The notes: generated by a model not told the origin, from the sequence alone. A stretch of DNA of 64,000 nucleotides from Tretioscincus oriximinensis (GCA_022410635.1 JAJVDF010000018.1:2871190-2935189), one strand, 5' to 3'. Counted from the stretch's first letter, positions 44,745 to 56,580 are shown. A program made the numbers and translations.

Positions 44745-45900
44745 TGAGGGAAAATGGAAAGACATATTTGAATGTTGACTACCAAAGCATGGAAAGGACA
44801 ATGATAAGAAGGGCTTCTTAAATAATGTAAAGAAATAAAAGAAAATGATAGCATGGGAATCATGCAAAAATGGGAATGGTATAAAAGGAAAATGATAGGG
44901 ACCTGGGGGCGGGATAAAGAAGAGGGAATAAAGAATATAAAGAACTATACAAGCAAGATCTGTACATCACAGAAAAACAGAGTTGGACATTCTGAAGAAT
45001 AAATTCAGGTGGGTCTTAGGAAGCGTTGCTAATAACGAAGTGGGAGTGATGGAATTCCAGAGGAACCATTTAAAATCCTAGAAGATGATGCTGTTAAAGT
45101 AATATTTTCAATATCCCAGCAACTTTGAAAAACTCAACAGTAGCCAGATTGGAAAAGGTTAGTTTATATCCCAATCCTAAGAAAGGCTTTGTTAAGATCT
45201 GTGAAATGAGTTTATTTCAAAATGAGTTTATTTCATATGCTAGTAAGGTGATCCTCGAGATCCTGAAGGCTTCAGCAATATGTGATCTGAGAAGTGCAAG
45301 TTGCTTTTTGAAGAGGCAGAGAAACTAGAGTTCAAATCACCAGGATTTCTAGATTACAGACAAAGCAAGAGAATTAACTTCCATTTTGTTGATTGTGGCT
45401 GCATTCGGATATTTGGAATAAAGCATGGATTTTCCAGAATAAAGCACTCCCAGGTGTCCTGTATTCCAAAAAACCCAAATATAGACAATAAGTAAACAAT
45501 GCCTGGGTGCAGCCTAAGATAACACTTTTGATAACGTGGATCACAATAAATGGTGGTAAATTTGTGAAAGGTTGGGAGTACAAGACCACCTTAGCTGTTT
45601 TCTAAGAGATCTATATGCAGCCCAAGAAGCAACAATTTAACATGGAACACCTCATTCATTCAAAACTGGAAAAAGTCTGTACATTGCCACTTTATTTCAC
45701 TCATGCACACAGTACAACATGTGAAATGGGTGGATCTAAGGAACTTATTGATGAGGGTGAAAGAAGAGAGTTCAAAAGCTGGCTTTGAAGTTCAATCATA
45801 AAAAAAATAAAAAAAATGCATACAGTCTCATTGGGCTTTAGCAAATAGAGGGAGAAGAAATGGAAACAGTTTCAAAAGTCACTGTGTAGATAAGACTAAG
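44745..45900 (+). pseudogene. Bov-B (RTE) LINE reverse-transcriptase remnant, interrupted by a MITE
   Basis: I recognise the Bov-B nucleotide order. 'gtgatggaattccagaggaa' and 'atcctagaagatgatgctgt' come first, then 'gccagattggaaaaggttag' and 'tatcccaatcctaagaaagg' (45,045-45,190). 'atgctagtaaggtgatcctc' and 'gcttcagcaatatgtgatc' (45,236-45,290) follow, then the 'agaggcagagaaactagagt' block. After the MITE (45,397-45,514) it resumes with 'gataacgtggatcacaataa' (45,530) and continues to 'atgagggtgaaagaagagag' and 'ggagaagaaatggaaacagt' (45,870). Several deletions and stops make it dead. Bov-B occurs widely in squamates and also supplies the tails of their SINEs. Confidence 0.85.
45397..45514. 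mobile_element. Family B MITE inside Bov-B
   Basis: It starts 'ggctgcattcggatatttgg' and ends 'gcctgggtgcagcc'. Bov-B sequence is continuous on both sides, so its boundaries are set by the host element. The interior has 'ggaataaagcatgg' and related palindromic words, as in the copy at 174-277. Confidence 0.75.
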
Positions 45901-45960
45901 GCCTCCTACATACAAAAAGTAAAATGAACAATCTAAAAGCAATTGCAGATTTCATTCATC

Positions 45961-46148
45961 AGGCTGACCAGATGACCTTTTTTTNGGGGGGGGGGTGAAA
46001 ACCCATTTTTGGGGTGCCTCCCAGTTTTTTCTGAGGAATTTTTTTTCATTTTTTTTTTCATTTTTTTTTCCTCAGAAAAAAATGGGAAGCACCCTCCAAA
46101 CAGGTTTTCAACACACACACCCCAAAAAAGGGGTCATCTGGTCAGCCT
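45961..46148. mobile_element. Family D palindromic MITE, copy D4
   Basis: It runs from 'aggctgaccagatgaccttt' to 'ggtcatctggtcagcct'. The arms pair over 'tggggtgcctcccagttttt', with a T-rich loop. It contains an n in a G run. Confidence 0.8.
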
Positions 46149-46762
46149 ACCTACCTGCAAAATCCTCATGGAGCTGGTGAGTGGAAAGCTGCAGGAATAA
46201 GGAAGATGATACAGCGCATGTCAGTCCTGCTGGCTGGCATTTTCTTGTTGTATTTGAATTCACGCAATGGCACGGAATACACCAAGCAGCTTCACAGTGG
46301 AAGAAGAGGCATTCCGTGCTGATTTCTGAAAAGATCAGCAATCACTGATTCTTGGGCAAAGGAGCTTTTCCCTGGGTGTTTTCTGGAAGCCTCGTTGCCA
46401 TGTGGAGTAAGAAAAAATCCTGATGTGCCTACAGCCTATAACAAAATGAATGTACAGTCAAAGATATGAACTCAATTGCAATGTATCACTGTAAAAGTTG
46501 GACCATAAGACCTAATGAGTATCAAAGAATCAAAAGTTTCCATGACTGAGATGACAAGAAAAATCAAATCACACAACAATAAGGGTTTTTCCACACTTCC
46601 TGGTATTCCTTACCAGCCATTGCACTAACGAGTGCCTTTCTGAACATAGGAAACCCCCACCCATTGCTAGTACATTAAATCTGAAAAGCATGATCCATAT
46701 CGTTAGGCCTTTGATGTGGATCAGCAGTAGACCTCAATATCAAATTATATAGGTGTATTAAA

Positions 46763-47388
46763 AATCTGTGCCTCTTCATAAATGTGTGGTGAGGCCACAC
46801 TTGGAATACTTTGTACAGTTCTGGTTACAGCTCAGGAAAGATATTGTGGAACTACAGAATGTGCATAAAAAGGCAACAAGATTGATTAAGGGGTTGGAGC
46901 CACCACCATTATGAAATCAGGCTACAATGTCTGAAGGCCTTTTCAGCCTTGAAAGATGGTGTTTAAGAGATGAACTGTTTGAAATGTACAAAATCATGCT
47001 TGGGAAGGAAGTGAACAAAGAAACATTATTTTCTCTACCACACAACATTAGGACAAGAGGGCATTCCTTGAAACTGATGGACAGAAGAATTTGGAAGACA
47101 AGGGAAAGTATTTTTTCACCCAGAGGGTCCTTGGTCTATGGAATTTACATCCAGAAGAGGTGATGTTAGCTAGCAGCCTGGACAGCATTAACACTGGACT
47201 GGAGAAGTTCATGGACACCAAGGGTACGAATAGCTACTAGGATGGATCTCTTTATACTGCCTCTGGGATGGAGCAACAGGCAGTATTCCTGAAATACCGT
47301 TTGCAGGGTGTTGAGAACAGGTGAAGATTTTGCCTTCTTCTGCTTCAGACTTCCCAGGTGCAATTGGTGTGCCACAGTGTGAAACACA
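46763..47388 (+). mobile_element. CR1 LINE 3' part (older copy)
   Basis: 'tggtgaggccacacttggaa' leads through 'gaaagatggtgtttaagaga' and 'acatccagaagaggtgatgt' to the 3' UTR 'gcctctgggatggagcaaca'. The frame at 46,927-47,163 is the decayed C-terminus. It is more diverged than the copy at 11,251. Confidence 0.85.
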
Positions 47389-47724
47389 ACTTCCTTTGTA
47401 GTGCAAATATTAACTTCCGTTTATTGTATTGGTTTCTGCATTAAATTACCTTTAGTTTGATATATAAGTCATTGCACTGCCACTGTGTGGCATGCATTTT
47501 TTTAATAAGCATTTGAAGTTGAAAATTTCAAAAAGTGTCTGCAATTTTTACCACCACCGTACATTGTTGCCACATAGATGGTATAATTCTGGTGCAGAAC
47601 AATCCATTCCAATCTTTGGACAGATCTGCTTGTGCTTAAATATTACCAAGTGAGAACTGTGTCTGACTCCTCTAATCTCAGAATTGCAATAGGTTGCATC
47701 ACATAAGCATATCATTTCTATGGT

Positions 47725-48180
47725 AGTCTCCAGACTTTGGGACAGCTTGTCTCAGGTGAGATTTATGAGCTTACTGTATGATTTTCAAGGCCTGGTTGAA
47801 ACATACTTCTTCACCTAGGTCCTTGCTCATTAGCTTTCTTCTAATAGTGTCGAGAATGGGAAAGGCAAGCTGTATTTTATATTTCAGAGAAATAGCCGTG
47901 TTAGTCTAGTAGAAAGTCCAGCAAAGGAGCTAGTAGCACTTTGAGACTAACTTGAGAAAAGTGGTTGGCATAAGCTTTCGTAGACACATCTACTTCTTCA
48001 GATGCATCTGTGTCTACGAAAGCTTATGCCAACCACTTTTCTCAAGTTAGTCTCAAAGTGTTGCTAGCTCCTTTGCTGTATTTTATATTGTATTTATATT
48101 GGTTATGTTTAACACTAATAAATGTCATCTTTTTACTGTTATAACTCATCTTTTAGGAGAAGGATATAAATAGTAAAATA
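47725..48180 (+). mobile_element. LINE 3' region hosting fold-back copy F5
   Basis: It begins 'gtagtctccagactttggga', contains 'aaggcctggttgaaacatac' and 'ttcttcacctaggtccttgc', and after F5 continues 'tgtatttatattggttatgt' to 'ggatataaatagtaaaataa'. This is the shape of a LINE 3' end with a short A-rich tail (L2- or CR1-like, family uncertain). Its left 294 bases are duplicated at 41,278-41,571. Confidence 0.55.
47884..48076 (+). mobile_element. Fold-back retroposon, family F, copy F5
   Basis: The head 'tcagagaaatagccgtgtta' is followed by a first arm ending at 'cttcagatgcatctgtgtct' and a return arm to 'ctagctcctttgc'. It is flanked by perfect 13-bp copies of tgtattttatatt (47,871-47,883 and 48,077-48,089). 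Confidence 0.9.
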
Positions 48181-48264
48181 AATAATAAAATATCTGCTCT
48201 GATCAGCTGCAGTTATCAAACTTGCAGAAGCAAACATGCCCTATCAAATTCCATACTTCCCCCT

Positions 48265-48960
48265 AATTTTTTTTGAATTTTTTTATTATAATAACACATA
48301 TACCTAAAAAAGAATACATCACCCCAAAAAAAGAAAAGAAAAAGAAAACAGGTACTATTATACTAATTTGTACACCAAAGGAAAAATAATTCTACACACA
48401 TTAGTCCAAGATGATTGGTTTCCTCGACCTTCAATATAACTCATCAGACTTCCCTTTTATTAAAAAAGGAAGCAGGCCCTTTTTTCTGAAATAAAGGAAT
48501 GAAGGGGGGGAAGAGAGCATGTGGGAAGATTCAAGTATGAGACCCATATGGTTTTCTCTTTCATATGGCAGTTTTGCATTATCTGTAGTGTTTTTGAGCT
48601 GCATAAATCATGACTGGACTCCTATTTTCTTGAAGCCATTTCTCCATTTTAGCATACAGCATCATTAAAAAAGGAAAACCTTTAAATTCAAATTACTGGT
48701 AGGTACAGTGTCAAAAATGATGGCATTATCACTTTACATTAAATGGCTCCTGTTTGATCAAAATTCTCAAAATGTGACATACAAATGTCCACTGCAAGTA
48801 ACAGGGTAGCTGTCAAAATGTAATATCAGACAATGCCTCTGGTGCCCATCCTTTTTGCACTACACAGACCAGTTTAATACAAGACANTTTTTCCACAGAC
48901 TGGAAATTAAGCTTGTGAGCTTAATTTATTGGTACATGGGAAAAACCCTGCAATGAAGTA
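48265..48960. other. Low-complexity A/T-rich block, nothing else recognised
   Basis: A T-run at about 48,268 followed by A-rich low-complexity sequence may be a reversed LINE tail. I cannot support more. Confidence 0.3.
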
Positions 48961-49044
48961 CAGATAAGGTTGCCATACATCCCNGGAAGGCAGGACAATC
49001 CCGGCTTTGGGGACTAAAATATAGTCCCCTCCATGTTTTAAGAG

Positions 49045-49105
49045 AAAATCCTGGATTTTTACATTCCCCGATGGTGCATCAGGGAATGTAAAAATCCAGG
49101 ATTTT
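49045..49105. repeat. Perfect 25-bp-arm hairpin
   Basis: 'aaaatcctggatttttacat' plus tcccc is mirrored, across 'gatggtgcatca', by 'gggaatgtaaaaatccagga' plus tttt. It sits inside a segment starting 'ggttgccatacatcccngga' (48,969), which looks like a larger palindromic element. Confidence 0.8.
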
Positions 49106-49336
49106 AAAGGCAAAGGAGCTGTCAGAGCTGACGGCTGCAGCCCAAGCAACGCTTTCCAGGGTCCTGGAAGGAACCTCGGAGCGTGCTGTAGCTGATCCTC
49201 TGCTGGAGGTGGGGGTTTGCGCCTGCTGTCAGGCAACGTGCCCCAACTCGCCTCCAGCAGAGGAAAAATGCTTGGTTTTTTGACAGGAGGACAGAGCTTT
49301 TGTGTGGCTCTGTTCTGCCTGTCTTACCACAAGCGT

Positions 49337-49400
49337 CCGTCCGTGTGTGTATGCATGTGTGTGTATGCGCGTGCATGCGTATGTGTGTGCAGGAACATGC
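49337..49400. repeat. TG-rich microsatellite
   Basis: Alternating 'gtccgtgtgtgtatgcatgt' and 'gtgtgtatgcgcgtgcatgc' runs. The frames over it are repeat artefacts. Confidence 0.85.
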
Positions 49401-49559
49401 ATGTACCCCCACCCGCCCCGTCCCGGTTTTTCTGTACTATTAAGTACAGAAGTGTGGAAATCTTAAAGAAACAGAGCAAAAACCAACCACGTACAAACAC
49501 AAAACAAAAATTATACAAACAGTAAAATAGTATAAATGTATTTAAAACAGTATTCAATA

Positions 49560-49795
49560 GTCCACAGTTTTCAAAATATAAAAGTGGAGCAGCCCAATAT
49601 ATTGCTTCAGTCCACAGAAATTAGAATAAAAGTTTGAAAGGATGAAGTATAATAATGATGAAGTCCTCAAATAATACAAGTGCAGTTTATTAGATGGAGT
49701 ATAGAAGATCTTTCTGTCTTCAAAAACTGGAGGCCAGACACGTTTTGACCGAATGGTCTTCTTCAGTGGCCTATTGATGCATTATATATATAAGC
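49560..49795. repeat. Unclassified element with 'gaccgaatggtcttcttcag' motif
   Basis: The stretch 'gccagacacgttttgaccga' followed by 'atggtcttcttcagtggcct' (about 49,733-49,772) resembles a motif I have seen in dispersed repeats of several vertebrates. The family and its borders are unknown to me. Confidence 0.35.
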
Positions 49796-49799
49796 TAGA

Positions 49800-50575
49800 A
49801 ATTTCCATACATTAATGGGCTCAATCCAAAATTCACACTTCCATAAAGTTAAAAAGCTCCAGAAGATTCATTAACCCATTATAATTTAAATATAAACTAT
49901 CTCTGCTAGCTCAGATGTCACATTTGGGCTGATTATAATCATCTCATCTGGAATTGTAGAAAAGTACAGCCATTTTGGGGAAAAATAGAAAAGGAGATTA
50001 ATAAAAATTTTAATTCTCATATTATTTTAACAACCAAAATGACTACAGTTCTAGGAGACGTAGAGGCAGTACAACCTATACAGGAAAGGGGAATTAAAAT
50101 CTGATCTCATGCATGCAGTTAGTAGTGCTAAAGAGGATGGAAGGACGAAAATAAATGGGAGATATGGCCCTGGCATGATTACATAATGGATAAAATTGTG
50201 ATTGATATAAGATCCTGCAGAGTTCATCATAATGAGAATATGCTGCAATTATAAGAAATGTAAAAGAAATGTGGAAGAAAGTAAAGATTTACCTGTTACG
50301 GACTTCAAACATTCAAATTTTCACTGATTTTTTTGTTGTAATACCTACAGTAGAACTTTTTTTTATCCACTGAAGCCTGATTTCACCTCCAAGAGGAGAA
50401 GGAAGGGGAGGGAGGGAGGGAAGGGCAGAGTGGGTGGGGAGACGGAATATGTATGGATTGTAAATAGACTGTAAATATAATATAAACAGAAGGCATTATA
50501 CATGTCCTTTTCTTTTGGTGAAGAAAATAATATATATTTCTTATATATATAAAATAAAAAAAGAAATAAGTGTGG
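49800..50575 (+). mobile_element. L1 LINE: ORF2 C-terminus, 3' UTR and A-rich tail
   Basis: At about 49,915-50,040 the plus frame reads NHLIWNCRKVQPFWGKIEKE and continues INKNF, the conserved C-terminal Cys/His-Trp region of L1 ORF2. A stop codon follows the first Cys of the motif. The 3' UTR has the purine-rich run 'gaaggggagggagggaggga' (about 50,400-50,425). The element ends in A-rich 'ataaaataaaaaaagaaata'. It is 5' truncated. Confidence 0.8.
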
Positions 50576-50739
50576 GAAAGTGTGTAAAACCCTTTGCTGA
50601 CCCCAACAGTCTATCAAATGGAAATAAAATTAAAATGTTTTTATTATTTTTGTGCAGCCTGGTGATCCACAGCCTGGTGGTTGGGGACCCATACTGTACA
50701 ATATAAACCATTTAAAACAGTATATAAAAATTCAGTTAT

Positions 50740-50926
50740 TTTCAGAGAAATAGCCGCCTTAGTCTAGTAGAAACTCCAGCAAAGGAACTAGTAACACTTA
50801 GAGACTAACAGTAGAAAAGTGGGCATGAGCTGTCGTACACACGTCTACTTGTCTACAGCATCATACGAAACCTTATGTCACCTACTTTTCTACTGTTAGT
50901 CTCTAAGTGCTACTAGCTCCTTTGCT
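50740..50926 (+). mobile_element. Fold-back retroposon, family F, copy F6
   Basis: It runs from 'tttcagagaaatagccgcct' to 'gtgctactagctcctttgc'. The arms pair over 'ctaacagtagaaaagtgggc' and 'cctacttttctactgttag'. Flanks 'ttcagttat' and 'atcagttat' are a worn target duplication. Confidence 0.82.
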
Positions 50927-51461
50927 GAATAATCAGTTATGTTACGATATTCAGCTCAGCTATTCCACAGGTCTAGAGTGCATTACGAATTAGCAAAAAT
51001 CACAAGCCCCAGCTTATGTGAGCAGAATTCTTTTCCTTTAGTGGAAAGCTGCCCAGCTGTGTGGCATAAATACACATAGCCAGGACAGATTTTATAACAT
51101 TAGCAAGAGAAAGCATTTTCCAAATAGAAAATGAATGTGTATTAATATCTCAACATTTTCTGATTTAACATTCCTGTCTTCTCCGGAAATGGCTGCTTAT
51201 TTTGAGGAATTATTTTCCTACAATAAATCTCTTGTACATCTCATGTGAAACATGTTTACCTGCTTTCTTTTGCCAAAAGTTAAGGACACAAATATATGCT
51301 TTGCTGTTTCTAAACCCTGGGGTAGAGGGCTGTCAGATTTGGAAATGGTTTCTAGTTTTGTTTTTTAAAGTTGATTTTTTTAAAACTTTCTGAAGTTCTC
51401 CTTTTGTGTAATGCTTTGATGAACCAACCACTGCTTTCCCATAACTGTTGATATCTAACTA

Positions 51462-51652
51462 TTTTTATTTTTTATTCAGTCAATATACATGATTTTATAA
51501 TACATGTATACATATTCAACCCCAAACATACAATCCCTTCTTATATTTAATTTTGTTATACGCCTTAATGTTTCTCCCCCCTCCCTCCCGCTCCTTTCCC
51601 TTCCACCTCTTCCCTAAATTTGGTTGTTCAGGATAATATTACCAAGGTTCAG
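51462..51652 (-). mobile_element. L1-like 3' UTR, reversed
   Basis: 'atttttattttttattcagt' (the tail reversed), an AT-rich stretch, and a C/T-rich run 'ctcccccctccctcccgctc' are the reverse complement of the layout seen at 50,395-50,575. It abuts the left arm of the long inverted repeat at 51,654. Confidence 0.55.
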
Positions 51653-51653
51653 G

Positions 51654-51921
51654 TTCAGGATAAAGAATCGGTATCATAGACATGGCCTTTTGTTCTAAGA
51701 ATTCAGTTGAACAAAATCTTTTTAAAAGAGTACAGTAGAGGACGCTATAGAACTGTCAGATACACATTTTTAATTTCTAAGGTGCAATTCAATGCTGAAA
51801 TATTTCCTTTCAACAATCCAGTAGGTGGCACCAGGAACAAGGTTACTCTATAAAAACGATCCTTGGACTCATTTCATAGTCCTACTGCTTGAGTATTGGG
51901 GTTGTTTAATGGTTAGCTTGC
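51654..51921 (+). repeat. Left arm of a 268-bp long inverted repeat
   Basis: It runs from 'ttcaggataaagaatcggta' to 'aatggttagcttgc'. The reverse complement occurs at 55,645-55,912 with equal length and roughly eight mismatches by eye, mostly in 'ccttggactcatttcatagt' against 'cctcagacacatttcatagt'. The arm contains 'cagtagaggacgctatagaa' and 'cagtaggtggcaccaggaac' and has no coding content. The two arms may be terminal repeats of an old element or a local inverted duplication. Confidence 0.93.
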
Positions 51922-52462
51922 ATTTGTCAAGATGGTTTAATTGACACATTTGTAATCAATCCTATGTATCTGCTGCACAAAACTTCAGACCTTGGTGCAC
52001 CTGGATGGAGACAATGATGTAATCTTGTATGACCTTTGATAGGTATAGCCACATAATTGCTTTGGCACATAGTATAACTTTTCTTAACATGATTTTCTTA
52101 TTAGTGACTGGCATGTGGGTAATAATAATTGGTCTGCCTATCTTTTGACCTTGGGAGAAGCACATATTCACACTTGGCAGAAAAACAAATAAAGATAAGA
52201 AGGAAACTTTAAAGCACACACTAATTAGAGCCTAGATAGAGAAAAGGCTTCTGCAATTAATTAAGTCTGATAAAAAATCCAGCCCATTTATAACATGAAG
52301 TTCTGAGAAAGGCCTCCTTGAACCTCATCTTGGAATACCCAGAATGTCCTATATATTGTGGTTAAAAGCTTTGGGGTTCCAACAGAGATTTTGGAGTTCG
52401 CAGTCTCATGTGTCAAATGTGGGAAGGGATGAATGCCCTCTAATGACCTTAGCAAATAACCA

Positions 52463-52530
52463 TGTAAGTTGATCTGAGTCTCTTCAGGTTAGAAGGGTAG
52501 GATATAAAAACCAGATTCTTCTTTTTCTTT
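52463..52530 (+). mobile_element. SINE tail fragment
   Basis: 'gtaagttgatctgagtctct' and 'ggtaggatataaaaaccaga' ending in 'ttcttctttttctttg' match the 3' end of Sauria-type SINEs. Confidence 0.65.
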
Positions 52531-53070
52531 GTCTTTTAATTGTAAGTTGATTTGGAAGCAATATATTTTGGCAGAAATAAAACTTCTATCTAAAATTTGT
52601 CTGTTCATTGCCTTACATCCAGCTAAATTCCCAGCAATAATGGCATGAAAAATTTGTATGAAATATTGTGTACGTGCAGATACAGGATTGCTTGTTGAAG
52701 ATGGTTATCTGAAAGATGGGGAGTTCACAAAGAAATGCTTCTTTCCATTGTGTAAACCACAAGTACAGCTTCACCTGCTAAACTGCCACACCATTTGGTC
52801 CTATTTTTACTAACGCATTTGGAAGAGTAAATAGAAAAAGTAGGGAACATGGAATTGTTCTCTTCACTGTTTACATACAAAAATCTTGGAAATATTTGTG
52901 GTCAAGTGATATAGAAGTCTGTTAAAGGATTTATTTTTAAATTGAGATAAGAGCACCTCAGTTCTTCAAAATAGTATTCACACTGAAGGAACCATTTAAG
53001 TCACAAGGTCCAATTTTGCTTCGTGAAGAAATAAGCTTCAAGGGTATCTTTCAATATTATTAATTTTCAA

Positions 53071-53288
53071 CAAAGGAGCTACTAGCACTTTGAGACTTAA
53101 CTTGAAAAAAGTGGGTGGCTTACACAGTTTTCTATAAATATCTGAACCTGTCATTAGTCCCTCAGCATCTGAAGGAAGTAGACTTGTCTACGAAAGCTTA
53201 TACCACCCACTTTTCTCAAGTTAGTCTCAAAGTGCTATTAGCTCCTTTGCTGGACTTTCTACTAGACTAATACGGCTATTTCTCTGAA
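53071..53288 (-). mobile_element. Fold-back retroposon, family F, copy F7, reversed
   Basis: On the plus strand it starts 'caaaggagctactagcactt' and ends 'actaatacggctatttctct'. It is flanked by perfect 12-bp copies of attaattttcaa (53,059-53,070 and 53,289-53,300). The loop is longer than in other copies and carries about 40 unrelated bases ('agtttttctataaatatct' region), so the hairpin is not a strict copy of one arm. Confidence 0.9.
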
Positions 53289-55644
53289 ATTAATTTTCAA
53301 AATATAGTCAGAAACTGTACAACAGTTTTGGTGTATGCTTGTCTCTGATGTCCATTTAAGATATTATGTGGGTTTCATAAGTCTAATTGTAATTCTTTAA
53401 ATTTCAGATAAATGTTCTCTGGAGGCCAAAATCTATCAGAACCAATCCACCAACAAGTAATGCTGATTATATGAAATGAAGTACTTCAAATGTGGTTCAG
53501 AGTTAATTCAGAAATATTAGATGTCAGTGTGCTTGTTCTACCTCTAACATGCATTAAAGGATAGCAAAATACATCTAAAGAGCATAAAAGATAAATTGAA
53601 GAAGAGAACCTTAACTATCCTCTAGCTATCTTCTTTTGCTTCCCTACTCTAAAAATTCAGTAATTACTTATCTAGCCTCGTTTGGCTATGAGCAAATGAA
53701 AAAGGCTAGAACTTATTAAGGCTACATGTAGTATGTCCAGGATAATGAAAATATTTTGGTTTAGGAATGTGAGCAAACCTTCCCCCTCCCCTCAAAACGA
53801 GTATGTGAAGAAATGAGTTTTGGGATAAGCATGCTAGTTTTTTATTTGATATGCCAAGTTGGGGTACTGTGCAAATTGTTAGATTTGCCTACTTATCTTT
53901 TGACACACTGCAAAATTTGCCAGAATCTTTGATGAAAATCTTCCTAATGTACTTCCTTTCTCTCCTCATCTAACTGGGACATGTAGCAAATCAAGAAGCT
54001 TTCAGCATCTTTCGTCTCTAAACAGCTTTGAAATAGCTATGAAAGGCAAAAGGAAACTGCTTTGATAGTACCTGCATTCTCCTCTAAATTTGTTTATTAC
54101 TAAGAGTCATCCTAGAGTCATGATGCTCGTCACAGAAAAAGGCATGCTGGACTAAATGGAATGCTACAGCAAACTCAAAGATTTTTTTTAATAGCGGAGA
54201 GTAAAACTGCAGAGTATTTTTTTCTTTAAAATAACAGAAATCCTGGGAGGACTGTGGTTTGTTAAAACTTCACCCAAACCTTAGTCCAACGAAGCACACA
54301 TTAAACATTTCCAGCATTATGTAACAAGCAAAATATGTTGTACTTAAACACAGAAGCCACAAATCCCATGAGTGCCTCCAGGCATGTCAAAGACTTGTAT
54401 GTGCCCAGCAAGATTTTCAACCATTTTCCTTAAGAGTTACTCCCCAATGATATACTGTGGATTATTTTGGTGTTCATGTCAATTGAGAAATGCAATATGA
54501 AGGAGAGGCTAAAATTAGGGGGGAAAGTTAACGCCTTGTTGGTAGTTCACATTAGTTGCATCTTTTAAAAAACTACAACAGTTTAGGTTCTTACACTAAT
54601 TATAGAAAAGCACTTGCAGGTTGGAGAAGAGCACAGAAGTTAAAATGTTATCTGAAACTTAGGGCCAAGAATTTCTGAATTTGGTTTCGAGTAGTATGGC
54701 TGCAGTATAGTGATAGAACAAACTGCCTGGAAAACAGAGGGTTGCCAGTTTGATACCCAGCTTCATCTCAGAACTAAGGAATAGCAAACTATTCTTTCTG
54801 TGCAAAACATAAATTGCATATAGACATTACTCCAGTTAACCAGTAAGTAAGCAAGTCAGTGGTATTCAGTAACAACACTTCTATGGGCAGTTTTCTAAAG
54901 AATTACAAACGTGAAATCTAAAGAAAAACCACATACATAAATACTGAAATAACTACTTTTGGTATGCAGATATAACAGACTTTGAAAAGACAATATGCGA
55001 AGCAGGGGCAGGACACTTGATTCATGCTTCTAAACTTTCCTGCCCTTTTTTACAGACTTTGCTACTAACTTGTATGTATGCAGACTGTTGTTAGGACAAC
55101 CATGTAGGAGTCAGCTCCTGACCACAGCATGGACAAGATGCACTTTACTTGGAATGTCCAAAAGTAGTTTGCCATTGCCACCTTATGAAATGTAGGGGAT
55201 TTATACTGTATCTTCTACTTGCCAGGCGTTTACCACAGAACTATAGTCATTCCCAGACAGGAATATAAACCATAAAACACTCAAATTGATGGAATGGAAC
55301 AGTGATTCATCTAATCCAGCAGCCGGTTCTCATAGGAACCAAAACACATCTTCTTTGCCTAGGAAAAAGTTTTGACCAGTCAATCTTCAGAACATCGCAC
55401 CTTTTGCACTGAGTTACATTAATCTAAAATCTAAAAGTGACACTTTACTCTTTTACATTCCAAAATTTGAGCCTTCCTTCCTATACTCATCTATGTGCTA
55501 CATATAATATTCCCCACACATTTTCAACCAAACCCTGTAGGAGAGTAACTTTTATTCGCATCAATTTACCAAATTTTCCTTGAATCCAAGGTTTCAACTC
55601 AAATCCAACTAAAAAGGAAAAATAATTCACTGCAAGTTAAAAAA

Positions 55645-55912
55645 GCAAGCTAACCATTAAACAACCCCAATACTCAAGCAGTATGACTATGAAATGTGTC
55701 TGAGGATCGTTTTTATAGAGTAACCTTGTTCCTGGTGCCACCTACTGGATTGTTGAAAGGAAACATTTCAGCATTGAATTGCACCTTAGAAGTTAAAAAT
55801 GTGTATCTGACAGTTCTATAGCGTCCTCTACTGTACTCTTTTAAAAAGATTTTGTTCAACTGAATTCTTAGAACAAAAGGCCATGTCTATGATACCGATT
55901 CTTTATCCTGAA
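55645..55912 (-). repeat. Right arm of the 268-bp long inverted repeat
   Basis: It is the reverse complement of 51,654-51,921. It runs from 'gcaagctaaccattaaacaa' to 'gattctttatcctgaa'. The flanking sequences outside the two arms differ. Confidence 0.93.
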
Positions 55913-55924
55913 TCTAGGTATGAA

Positions 55925-56430
55925 AGCATCNACGGGATGGAATATTTTTACTGCTTTTGATAAATCTAGTTACTGATAATCTATATTTCCCCTATTAAAA
56001 ACTAATATTCTTGTGTTACAATTTTGTAAACATTTTGTTATCGTCAAACAGTAATATTATTTGTTGATAAAGGAAAACCTCTTGTTTAATGAAGTCTAAA
56101 ATCAGGGCTTCCATAATAACCGCCCCGTTGCTGATCAAGAGACAGCAAATAAATGCCTTAATTTTCTCATAGATTGTTGAGTGTAGACCAAAAAAAGACA
56201 AATATATCATGCTTTTTTCCTATTGCAATGGATTAGGACATACATTATCTTAGTATCTAGTTGGAACAGTTAAGTCTGCACAATATAGATTGAAGTAAAA
56301 AACTCATGTTTGAATACCGGTATGCAAAATGAAACATAAATGTTCAATCATATATAAAACCATAATTCATAAATCACAAACTCCTGCACNAAATTAGTTT
56401 ATGAGCTGAAGTGCTGTTGTACTTTCTACA
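55925..56430. other. No feature recognised
   Basis: I see nothing supportable. Confidence 0.4.
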
Positions 56431-56432
56431 GT

Positions 56433-56580
56433 AAGCAAGGGATCTAGTAGTACCAGCATTTTGGAGACTAACAGAGAAAAAAAGTTGGTAGCATAAGCTT
56501 TTGTAGATTAGGCCTAATTCAACTTGTGAAACTTCTCTCTGTAGTCTTTAAGGTACACTAACTTTGTGTTGCCATTTTGC
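56433..56580 (+). mobile_element. Fold-back retroposon, family F, copy F9 (degenerate)
   Basis: 'gtaagcaagggatctagtag' followed by 'ttttggagactaacagagaa', 'gcataagcttttgtaga' and a broken return arm 'ctctgtagtctttaaggtac'. Confidence 0.55.

Larger units (their letters stand above)
51922..55644. other. 3.7-kb spacer between long inverted repeats
   Basis: The spacer has no long frame; the best are under 90 codons. It includes a plus-strand SINE tail (52,463-52,530), fold-back copy F7, a possible tRNA-like SINE trace near 54,700-54,790 ('gggttgccagtttgataccc'), and 'agtagtttgccattgccacc' near 55,165, a word common in SINE-like repeats. I found no transposase-like motif. Confidence 0.5.
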
